Part shown: one piece after another, positions 6,514 through 14,700 of the stretch
How positions within the stretch are numbered: position 1 is the stretch's first letter
Layout of the letters: every line of letters begins with the position of its first letter
Origin: RUG13615 sp040307715
GTDB taxonomy: Bacteria > Bacillota > Clostridia > Peptostreptococcales > Anaerovoracaceae
Direction: 5' to 3'
DNA length: 16,484 nt
Assembly (NCBI GenBank): GCA_040307715.1
Contig: JAWRJC010000011.1
Location: 1 to 16,484 of the forward strand
Made by a program: the position numbers and the translations under genes
Notes under the pieces: model-generated
What the model was told of the DNA's origin: nothing
The model's input: only the letters and a program-made list of their open reading frames with translations
Database searches by the model: none

Positions 6514-9500
6514 ATGCGCGACATAAAGTGGACAGATCGCCAGGAAAGCGCGATCAGTGAAAAGAATACCAATCTTCTCGTTTCAGCGGCAGCCGGCTCC
6601 GGCAAGACAGCCGTCCTTGTCGAGCGCATCATCCGGCTCATCCTCGAAGGCGGTACCGACATCGACCGCTTTCTTGTCGTCACTTTCACAAAAGCTGCTG
6701 CCGCGGAAATGAAAGAAAAACTCGTCCGCGCAGTCCGTGCGCAGATCCGTGTTGAGACAGACCCTGAAAAACGCGCTTTTCTGCACCGGCAGCTCGACCG
6801 CATGTATCTGGCGAATATATCGACGTTCCACAGTTTCGCGATCGGTGTGGTGCGGCGGTTCTTCCAGTACGCAGACGTCGATCCGACAGTCCGCGTCATC
6901 GATGAAGGAGAAGCGGACATTCTTCTCTGGGACGCGATGGAAGATGTTTTCCGTGCGCTGTTCGATGAGAACGACCCCGCGTTTGTGCGTTTCCTCGACC
7001 GTCACAGCCGCAACGGCGGCGAAGAATCGCTGCGTCAGGCTCTATTAAAGGACTACAACAGACTGCGCAGTATTCCGCACTACCTGGAATGGCTCGAAGA
7101 TAATCTGACCAGACTGACAAAACCGGTCCCGGCATCCTTGCAGGGAGAGGCACTTGCGTATCTTCGCAGTGTATATCTGGATGCCCTTAACAAAGCAAGA
7201 GGCGCATTCGGCGACCTGTATGAACTGCTCCGTGAAAACGGTGTCGAAACATTTGCCGTCCAGATCGGTGCGCAGCTCGATGCCGTTGATGAAATGATCC
7301 GCATTTGCACAGAACAGGACGATTTCAGACAGTGCATCACATCGCTGCCGGCGGCGTCACTGGCGCAGACACAACTGAACGCAAAGGCGAAGGCGGAAGA
7401 GAAGGCCGCTTATCAGACGATCAAAGACCGGGCACCGGCGCTCCTGCGGGAAGCGAAGAAGTATCTCTCAGATCTGCAGAAAGTCTATTTGAAGCGCAGT
7501 GACAGCGAAGAAGAAGCCATGATGCGGCAGACCGCTGAAGACGGTGCCGTTTATCTCGGGATCCTGCGCCGCCTCGAGGCGCTTTACAAGGCGGAAAAGA
7601 AAGACCGGCGCGTGATCGATTACAGCGACATTGAACATCTGGCGATACGGGTCCTTTCAAACGAAGATGCGGCATCGATCTACCGCAGTCAGTTCGCCTA
7701 CATTTTTATCGATGAATACCAGGACAGCAACTACCTGCAGGAAGAGATCATCAGCCGGATCGCCGGTGAAGACAACCTGTTTATGGTCGGTGATGTCAAA
7801 CAGAGTATCTACCGGTTCCGTATGGCGGAGCCGGACATTTTCCTGCACAAATACCACCGGTACGCGGTATCGGAGGGCACTGACAAGAAGATCGACCTCA
7901 ATGACAATTTCCGCAGCAAAGCCGGTGTGATCGAGGGCGTCAATTTTGTCTTCCGTGATCTGATGGACGGATATGATGAAAACGCCGCGCTCCATCAGGG
8001 CGCTCCGAATGAAAAGGATATCGATTATCCCGTTGATCTGTATTTGCTGGACCGCACGGCCGATGCGGTCGATGAGACAGGAAAGATCGACGAAGAACTC
8101 GCGGAGATGAAGTGGCAGGAAAAAGAAGCGCTTATGATCTGCGGCAAGATCAAAGCGTTGCTCGGAAAGCCCATCTACGATGCCAAAGCAGACACCGTGC
8201 GCGGGATCCGTCTTAAGGATATCGTGATCCTGATGCGCAGCATCAAACAGGCGGGACCGGTCTACAAAGATGTCTTCAGAAGGGAAGGGCTCGGCGTATT
8301 CGTGGCGGATACCAGCAGTTTCTTTGAAACGATGGAGATCCAGACCTTTCTCGATCTGCTGCGGCTGCTCGACAATCCGCAGCGTGATCTGGCTCTGCTT
8401 GGCGTCCTTCGTTCCTTCTTCTTTGATTACAAGATCAACGATCTGATCAGGATCCGGATGCATGATAAGACCGTACCGTTCTATCAGGCATTTTCCGACT
8501 ATGCAGAACGGGGAGAGAACGCGCAGCTCCGCCTGCGGTGCCGGGATACAGCGGAAACACTCGGAAAGTGGAGAAGGGAAGCCGCCTATCTGCCGCTCGA
8601 TGAGCTGATCGGCCGTCTTCTGCATGACACCGGTTATTTCGGCTGTATGGGCGCTGTCCCCGGCGGTCAGCAACGGCAGGCCAACCTCCGTACGCTCGCG
8701 GATAAAGCGCGCGGTCTTATGGAAATGGGCAGAAACCGCATCCAGGACCTGTTGCGGTACGTGGAATCTCTCCAGGCGCGCGGCAGCGTGGATGTCGGGC
8801 AGACCAGCATCCTCGGCGAAAATGACGATGTTGTCCGGATCATGACGATCCACAAGAGCAAAGGTCTGGAATTCCCGGTCGTCTTTGTCAGCGGTCTCGG
8901 CGCCGGTGCAGGACGCGGCACTTCCGGCGGTTTTGCCGTCATCGACAAAGAAATGGGATGCGCGCTCCCGTATGTCGACACAGAGAAGCGCTGCCGCGAA
9001 GAACTGCTGCTGAAGACGCTGATCAGGGAAAAGCAGAAGCGGCAGGAGGAGGAAGAGGACATACGCGTTCTGTACGTTGCCATGACCCGTGCACAGGACA
9101 AACTGATCCTGACAGCTGCGATCGATCCTTTAAGAGAGAGCAGTTCCTATTATTACGGCAAGCTGCCGCCGGTCCTTGAAAAGGAAAACTGCCCGATCCG
9201 CGTGACCGAAGAATCGCTGCCGGCCGGCAGCAGCCGCACCATGACGCCCGAACGGATCAGCATCGATACACTGCTGAAGCCGTACCTTGCCAACCGGGAT
9301 CCGGCTGTGCGGGATACTGTCGGAGAACTTCTGTCAGCAGTGTATCCATATGAAGCAGAACTCACCGCCAAGTCCAAATACTCGGTTTCCGAGCTCAATC
9401 ATCACGAGGAACTTAAGCCGCCTGTCATCCGCCTGACGCGGTTCTTCCAGACAGACGAAGAGGAAGAGGAACAGAACAGACAACGGGCAGGCAGCCTGAC

Positions 9501-10014
9501 AGGCGCGGCGCTCGGTACCATCCTGCATACTGCCATGGAGCATCTTCCTTTGAACACTCTTCTGCCCGCGGTCTACCCGGACGGAGAAACACCGGCAACA
9601 GAAGGACTGCCAGAAAAGATCGATGCCTATCTCGACGGCCTGGCCGCACAGGAGATCCTTACACAGAAAGAGCGCGCTTCTGTCGATCCGGAAATGATCG
9701 TGCGTTTCCTGACAAGCCCTGTCGGAAAGCGTCTCAGGCATGCGGCGGCGATCCGGCGCGAAACGCCGTTCACCTGCACGTTCAGCAAAGACGGCAGGGA
9801 TGTGCTGGTCCAGGGGATCATCGACTGCTGGTTCGTCGAAGACGGAAAGATCGTACTGCTGGATTACAAATCCAACATGAAGACCGATAAGATCCGCGAA
9901 CTGTATCAGGCACAGATCGACCTGTACCGGGAAGCGCTTGAAGAATTGACCGGCATACCTGTCAAAGAATCCTATCTGTATCTGCTCCGTGACAGCCGTC
10001 TGGTCGAAATGTGA
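6514..10014 (+). CDS. addA: ATP-dependent helicase/nuclease subunit A (AddA)
   Basis: UvrD-like superfamily 1 helicase with a C-terminal RecB-type nuclease, acting with AddB to resect double-strand breaks for RecA loading. Its 1,166 residues compare with about 1,230 in B. subtilis. Visible motifs in order: IKWTDRQ (Q-motif region); Walker A AAAGSGKT at 25-32; Walker B IDEYQDSN at 399-406; GDVKQSIYRFR at 426-436; IMTIHKSKGLEF at 776-787; VAMTRAQDKLIL at about 855-866. The nuclease domain has GTILHTAMEHL (His1005), GIID (Asp1104) and LLDYKSN (Asp1117, Lys1119), so it looks catalytically complete. In most Bacillota addB lies directly upstream; here the upstream neighbour is divergent gpmI and no addB is in the window. 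Transcription ends at the shared terminator near 10052. Confidence 0.96.
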   Translation: MRDIKWTDRQESAISEKNTNLLVSAAAGSGKTAVLVERIIRLILEGGTDIDRFLVVTFTKAAAAEMKEKLVRAVRAQIRVETDPEKRAFLHRQLDRMYLANISTFHSFAIGVVRRFFQYADVDPTVRVIDEGEADILLWDAMEDVFRALFDENDPAFVRFLDRHSRNGGEESLRQALLKDYNRLRSIPHYLEWLEDNLTRLTKPVPASLQGEALAYLRSVYLDALNKARGAFGDLYELLRENGVETFAVQIGAQLDAVDEMIRICTEQDDFRQCITSLPAASLAQTQLNAKAKAEEKAAYQTIKDRAPALLREAKKYLSDLQKVYLKRSDSEEEAMMRQTAEDGAVYLGILRRLEALYKAEKKDRRVIDYSDIEHLAIRVLSNEDAASIYRSQFAYIFIDEYQDSNYLQEEIISRIAGEDNLFMVGDVKQSIYRFRMAEPDIFLHKYHRYAVSEGTDKKIDLNDNFRSKAGVIEGVNFVFRDLMDGYDENAALHQGAPNEKDIDYPVDLYLLDRTADAVDETGKIDEELAEMKWQEKEALMICGKIKALLGKPIYDAKADTVRGIRLKDIVILMRSIKQAGPVYKDVFRREGLGVFVADTSSFFETMEIQTFLDLLRLLDNPQRDLALLGVLRSFFFDYKINDLIRIRMHDKTVPFYQAFSDYAERGENAQLRLRCRDTAETLGKWRREAAYLPLDELIGRLLHDTGYFGCMGAVPGGQQRQANLRTLADKARGLMEMGRNRIQDLLRYVESLQARGSVDVGQTSILGENDDVVRIMTIHKSKGLEFPVVFVSGLGAGAGRGTSGGFAVIDKEMGCALPYVDTEKRCREELLLKTLIREKQKRQEEEEDIRVLYVAMTRAQDKLILTAAIDPLRESSSYYYGKLPPVLEKENCPIRVTEESLPAGSSRTMTPERISIDTLLKPYLANRDPAVRDTVGELLSAVYPYEAELTAKSKYSVSELNHHEELKPPVIRLTRFFQTDEEEEEQNRQRAGSLTGAALGTILHTAMEHLPLNTLLPAVYPDGETPATEGLPEKIDAYLDGLAAQEILTQKERASVDPEMIVRFLTSPVGKRLRHAAAIRRETPFTCTFSKDGRDVLVQGIIDCWFVEDGKIVLLDYKSNMKTDKIRELYQAQIDLYREALEELTGIPVKESYLYLLRDSRLVEM

Positions 10015-10050
10015 TACTGCAGAAGATGCACGTGAATATGAAAAAGCAAT

Positions 10051-10082
10051 AAAAGAGCCCCTCCGTAAGGAGAGGCTCTTTG
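10051..10082. terminator. Bidirectional intrinsic terminator between addA and gdhA
   Basis: AAAGAGCC (10052-10059) pairs with GGCTCTTT (10074-10081). An inner CTCC/GGAG stem is closed by a GTAA tetraloop, with one mismatch between the two stem parts. On the minus strand the stem is followed by a T-rich tract, serving gdhA. On the plus strand the T-run is short and lies mostly within the stem. Confidence 0.85.
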
Positions 10083-10093
10083 TTCGCGTATAT

Positions 10094-10106
10094 CTGTCAG
10101 TGACAG
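10094..10106. repeat. 13-base inverted repeat downstream of gdhA
   Basis: CTGTCA and TGACAG are perfect inverted copies around a single G. The site lies between the gdhA stop codon and its terminator. A one-base centre is poor for a hairpin and more like a protein-binding site, but its position after a gene gives no clear role, and chance is possible. Confidence 0.4.
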
Positions 10107-10118
10107 GTGAGGGGATCT

Positions 10119-11489
10119 TTATACAAGACCCTGAGCCATCATTGCCTCAGCAACTCTTTCGAACCCGGCGATGTTCGCGCCCTGGACCAGAGCGTTCTTA
10201 TTGCCGTAGTACTTCTCACCAGCGTTCGCGCAAGCGCTGTAGATGTTCTTCATGATCTGGTGCAGCTGCGCATAGACGTCTTCATGCTGGAAGACGGTGT
10301 GGCCGCTGTTCTGACCCATCTCGATGCAGGAGCAGGCAACACCGCCGGCGTTGGCAGCCTTCGCGGGGCCAACAGCGATCATGTTGTCCATGAGATACTT
10401 CAGTGCATCGTTGGTGGTGGGCATGTTCGCACCTTCGCAGTAGAACTTGCAGCCGCCTTCGACCATCTGCTGCGCGTGTTCCATATGAACGTCGTTCTGC
10501 ATCGCGCAGGGGATGAACATGTCGACTTTGCAGCCGGTATCCTGGAAGACGCCCCAGGGCTTCTTGCCGGGGAAGAACTTCGCTTCGGGGAACTTCTCTG
10601 CATACGGAGCGCAGATGTTCTTGCCGGAGCCTCTCAGCTCGAGCAGGTAAGCAACCTTCTCGTCAGTGCTGATGCCTTCCGGATCGTAGATGTAGCCGTC
10701 CGGACCGGAGATGGTGACCAGCTTAGCGCCGAGTCTCTGGAGCTGCCAAGCAGTACCCCAGGAAACGTTACCGAAACCGGAGATCGCGACAACCTTGTCC
10801 TTCATCTCTTCGCCGTTTGCCTTCAGCATCTCTTCCGCATACCAGACGATACCGAAACCGGTAGCTTCTGTTCTGCCGAGCAGACCGCCGTAGGGGATAC
10901 CTTTACCAGTCAGAACGCCGCCGTCGAATCTGTCGACGATTCTCTTGTACTGACCGAAGAGGTAACCGATTTCTCTTGCGCCGACACCGAGGTCGCCAGC
11001 CGGGACGTCAGTGTAGGGACCGATGTGTCTGTAGAGCTCTGTCATGAAAGCCTGGCAGAATCTCATGATCTCAGCATCGCTCTTGCCGTTCGGATCGAAG
11101 TCGGAACCGCCCTTGCCGCCGCCGATCGGCAGACCGGTCAGGGAGTTCTTGAAGATCTGCTCGAAGCCGAGGAACTTGATGATGCCGGGATAGACGTTCG
11201 GAGCGAAACGGAGACCGCCTTTGTAGGGGCCGATTGCGCTGTTGAACTGATATCTGTAGCCTTTGTTGACCTGGACTTTGCCCTCATCGTCAACCCAGAC
11301 GACTCTGAAGGTCACGCCTCTTTCCGGCTCGGTCAGTCTCTCGAGCAGGGCGCACTCTTCATACTCCGGATGCTGTTCCATAACGGGAGCCAGGGAGCTG
11401 AGTACTTCTTCTACAGTCTGGTGGAATTCGACTTCGCCAGGGTTCTTTTCCTTGCAAAGATCGATACATCTCTGTACATAATTGGACAT
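10119..11489 (-). CDS. gdhA: NADP-specific glutamate dehydrogenase
   Basis: Hexameric cytoplasmic enzyme that makes glutamate from 2-oxoglutarate and ammonium, usually with NADPH. The 456 residues match the roughly 450-residue hexameric GdhA class. PIGGGKGGSDFDPNGKSD contains the catalytic Lys126, and DVPAGDLGVG contains Asp166. The cofactor Rossmann loop SGFGNVSWG lies near residues 237-245. MQNDV and GGVACSCIEMGQN match the C-terminal conserved region. The frame is open upstream to 11633, but AAGGAG at 11499-11504 sits nine bases before ATG 11489, and the transcription start lies near 11534, so the longer forms are unlikely. The strong promoter and clean codon usage suggest high expression. 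The gene diverges from the giant multidomain gene. NADP specificity is inferred from the family, not from a decisive residue. Confidence 0.95.
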   Translation of the reverse strand: MSNYVQRCIDLCKEKNPGEVEFHQTVEEVLSSLAPVMEQHPEYEECALLERLTEPERGVTFRVVWVDDEGKVQVNKGYRYQFNSAIGPYKGGLRFAPNVYPGIIKFLGFEQIFKNSLTGLPIGGGKGGSDFDPNGKSDAEIMRFCQAFMTELYRHIGPYTDVPAGDLGVGAREIGYLFGQYKRIVDRFDGGVLTGKGIPYGGLLGRTEATGFGIVWYAEEMLKANGEEMKDKVVAISGFGNVSWGTAWQLQRLGAKLVTISGPDGYIYDPEGISTDEKVAYLLELRGSGKNICAPYAEKFPEAKFFPGKKPWGVFQDTGCKVDMFIPCAMQNDVHMEHAQQMVEGGCKFYCEGANMPTTNDALKYLMDNMIAVGPAKAANAGGVACSCIEMGQNSGHTVFQHEDVYAQLHQIMKNIYSACANAGEKYYGNKNALVQGANIAGFERVAEAMMAQGLV

Positions 11490-11498
11490 TTTAAACAT

Positions 11499-11504
11499 CT
11501 CCTT
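11499..11504 (-). promoter_or_regulatory. Ribosome binding site that fixes the gdhA start
   Basis: On the minus strand AAGGAG is followed after nine bases by ATG 11489. The in-frame ATG at 11498 directly abuts the site and is too close to be used. Confidence 0.85.
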
Positions 11505-11540
11505 CAAAAATGTAGCTGAGTGGATATACGTACTGCATTT

Positions 11541-11569
11541 ATTATACTCAAACAAAGCTGTATGTTCAA
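11541..11569 (-). promoter_or_regulatory. Strong sigma-A-type promoter of gdhA
   Basis: On the minus strand TTGAAC (11564-11569) and TATAAT (11541-11546) are separated by exactly 17 bases. This is the only promoter in the window with both boxes clear. An 8-base palindrome GCAGCTGC (11572-11579) lies just upstream of the -35 and could bind a regulator, though it may be chance. Confidence 0.88.
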
Positions 11570-11668
11570 TTGCAGCTGCGAAAATAAGATTATTCAGAAC
11601 ATTAAACATAACAATACAAAACAAGCATTCCAAAATGGTAAAAAATGATAGAAGAGATATTACCGGAA

Positions 11669-11677
11669 TGGTATAAT
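11669..11677 (+). promoter_or_regulatory. Extended -10 promoter of the giant multidomain gene
   Basis: TGGTATAAT is a perfect extended -10. No good -35 is visible. Transcription would start near 11684, giving a leader of about 33 bases. About 120 bases separate it from the gdhA promoter that faces the other way. Confidence 0.72.
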
Positions 11678-11702
11678 TTCAGCATCGGAATGTGAAAGAA
11701 AC

Positions 11703-11708
11703 GGAGGG
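11703..11708 (+). promoter_or_regulatory. Ribosome binding site supporting a GTG start at 11717
   Basis: GGAGGG lies eight bases before GTG 11717. The first in-frame ATG, at 11747, has no ribosome binding site, so the GTG start is preferred. Confidence 0.82.
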
Positions 11709-11716
11709 ATACGGAC

Positions 11717-14700
11717 GTGGCTAACACAGGTGCCCAGTTATACAGAATGATCGAGTCCCGGCTGACTGACAGAGATTTCCTCAAGCAGCTTGGGCTTTCG
11801 AAAAAGCGGTTCCTGGAGATCCTGGAGGAAGATGACCTCAAGGAAGCTTTCGCAAAGACCGGAGACCCGCTGCAGCTTACCTATGAACAGATGATCCGGC
11901 TCTGGGAAACCACAGCTGTCCGTTTCGGTGCAGCGCCTGAAGAGGGATGGCTATCCTATCTGTGTGAAACGACGGTCACAAAGCTTTTCGGAGACGGCGA
12001 CCGTCCGGAAGATCCCGCCTGTGCCGGCAGCGCACTGCTGCTCTGGCAGGTACTCGATGCCTTCACGGACTTCAGAAGGCAGGAAGCGCCTTTTGATCCA
12101 ATGAGGGATATCCGCCCCGCAACAGAGGAGGAGATCGCGGACAGCGACACGAAAGAAGAATATCTGCGCATGATGGCGGAAAGCCGCCGCATGCATATCT
12201 TTACGTTCCTGATGCTGGAAAAGGAATATATCGGATTTGACACGGTCGGACATGTATTCGGTGTCCATCATGTAGCCATGCATGTTGGAAGACAACTTAA
12301 AAAAACAGGCGTTCCCGTTGATCTCGCGCTGATCTCCGCCGCCGCACTGGCGCATGATATCGGCAAATTCGGCTGTAAAGGGGATGAGGTTCGCCGTATC
12401 CCGTATCTCCACTATTACTATACCGACAAATGCCTGACAAGGTTTGGATTCCCGACGATCTCGCACATTGCAAGCAATCATTCCACCTGGGATCTCGAAC
12501 TCGAAAACCTGTCCGTCGAATCTCTGCTGTTGATCTACGCGGATTTCCGCGTCAAAAGCCGTTACGAAGACGGAAAAGAGATCATCGTTTTTTACAGCAT
12601 GAAAGAAGCCTTCGACGTGATCCTCGGCAAACTCGACAACGTGGACGAGAAGAAAAAGGCCAGGTATGAACGGGTCTACAGTAAGATCAAAGACTTTGAG
12701 GATTTCATGAAAGCCCGCGGTGTCAGCGTCTATCTGGACCGCAGCGAACTGAAGACGACCAGATGGGTCGATCCGGCGCTTCTCAAACCGCAGCAGGTCG
12801 TCGACCGCACGAAATACCTGGCGGTCAAATACAACATCGAGATCATGCATGAACTGCGCACGGATGCTTCGTTTGGAGACATTCTGGAAGACGCGCGTAC
12901 GGAACACAACTGGAACCACATCCGCGCCTATCTGTCCATGCTCGAAGAGTACTTTACGTACATGACCATGCGGCAGAAGCAGATGACCATCGGGTTCCTC
13001 AAAGAGCAGCTGATCAGCCGCGAAGGCGATGTCCGCAGACGCGCGGGCGCCCTGATCGGAAGGATCATTGCCAACTACCAGGAGCATTACCGCAAAGAAC
13101 TCCCTGCAGGGGCTGCCCGCAATGAAGGCATCAGAGCCAACCTGGAGATCTGGGAAGAGCACATCCGCTACGTGATGGATCCGGAGCCTCAGTTCACGGA
13201 ACAGCAGCGGCGCTGGATGGGCTATACGATGAAGATGACATTCAACAGTCTGGCAGAATCGGTTTCGGACGATGAGCGGCAGGCGTATGCAGATGTCTTT
13301 TTTGAAACGATGCGGACGATCCATCTGAAAGGGGAAGGGGTCTTCGTCTTCCTTGACACGATGTCGGATATTCCGCTCGATGTCATGCAGGAAGACAACG
13401 TCAACCGCCTGATCACGTTTATAAAACGGATTTTCAAACGCAACGATCAGGAAGTCAGGACCGCTGCCCTTGTTATGCTGCTGCGTCTTTCCGGAGAGCC
13501 TGCAAAGAGCCGGATCCGGCCGGAAAACCACAAAGAGATCGACCGCATGACGCAGCTTGCAGTCAACCGTGAAACGCCGACAAGCATCGTCTATCTGCTG
13601 GCAAGAATGCGCCGGGAGATGGGGTATCTCGACAAACATACCGCCGGTTTTGAAGCGGAACTTGAAAAGAGATATGAGGATACGTCCGAGATTTTCCGTG
13701 ACAACCTGAAAGTCAACACACCATGGATCACAAAAACCGTCAACATTCAGTTCCTGCTCGACGCGATGCGAAACGGCGAAAAGGGAGACATCTTCTTTAC
13801 CGCCAATCATCTCGCCAATCTTCTGAAAGTCAGTGAAAGGATCACTGTCCGGCACAATGCCGGCCTCGGTCTTCTGGAATTGTTTGAAATGCTCGAGCTC
13901 AGCCAGCGGAACGAGATCGCTGTCGAGCTCATGAAAGGACTGGAGATCGGAGATCTTGAGTTTTCCAAGTATCTGCCGCTGTATCTCGGACAGATCGTTC
14001 TGATGCTGCACCCGCAGGAACTGGATGAGTGCATTTACGAACTCCGGCAGAACCTCGTGAACGGAGATGAAAAAACAGCTTCCGTCGCACTGGAAACACT
14101 CGGCGTCATCGTAACGCACTATCCGGAGTATCGGGAGCGTTTCCCGGATGACAAGGACTTTGAAGCACGCAAAAAAACGGTCCTTGGGATCCTGCTGTCC
14201 GGGATGGCCCATTACAAGAGGATCATCGCGCAGGAATCCTTCATGGTGCTCGGGCAGTACATCTTTGGAAGCGATCTTCTGTCGCTGGAAGAAAAGTTCG
14301 ATATCTACCGCCATGTTTATAAGAAGGCATTGATCCTGATCTATGCATCGAACGAAGTCAATCTGACTTTCTTCTCCAATGCGGCGGCACTCAACAACAT
14401 GTACCGCTTTGTGTCGGATTACGTCTTCTATCACGGCAGGATGCGGTTCCGCCGTCCGAACAGGATCGCGTTCTTCCCGGGGACGTTCGATCCGTTCTCG
14501 CTCAGCCACAAAGGGATCGTTACAACGATCCGTGACATGGGATACGAAGTCTACCTGGCGATCGACGAGTTCTCCTGGTCCAAGAAAACGCAGCCGCGCG
14601 GGATCCGGCACGACATTATCAGAATGACCATGGCGAACGAGCCGGATGTCTATGTTTTTCCTGAGAATCTGCCGGTCAATATCGCAAACGATAAGGACCT

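Noticed and set aside
7657..8853. A 398-codon minus-strand frame inside addA.
   Set aside because: In register with addA, which has all its helicase motifs across this interval, including Walker B and GDVKQ.
10107..11519. A 470-codon open frame on the plus strand across gdhA.
   Set aside because: Shadow frame in register with gdhA, with no ribosome binding site and no recognisable motifs.
11490..11633. N-terminal extension of gdhA to the far upstream in-frame starts, up to 11633.
   Set aside because: It would place the gdhA promoter inside the coding sequence, and ATG 11489 has a well-spaced AAGGAG site and gives the normal family length.
11490..11716. The 227-base gdhA/giant-gene intergenic region, checked for a riboswitch, small RNA or small gene.
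   Set aside because: Apart from the two promoters, two ribosome binding sites and a short GCAGCTGC palindrome, I see no structured leader, T-box or credible small reading frame.
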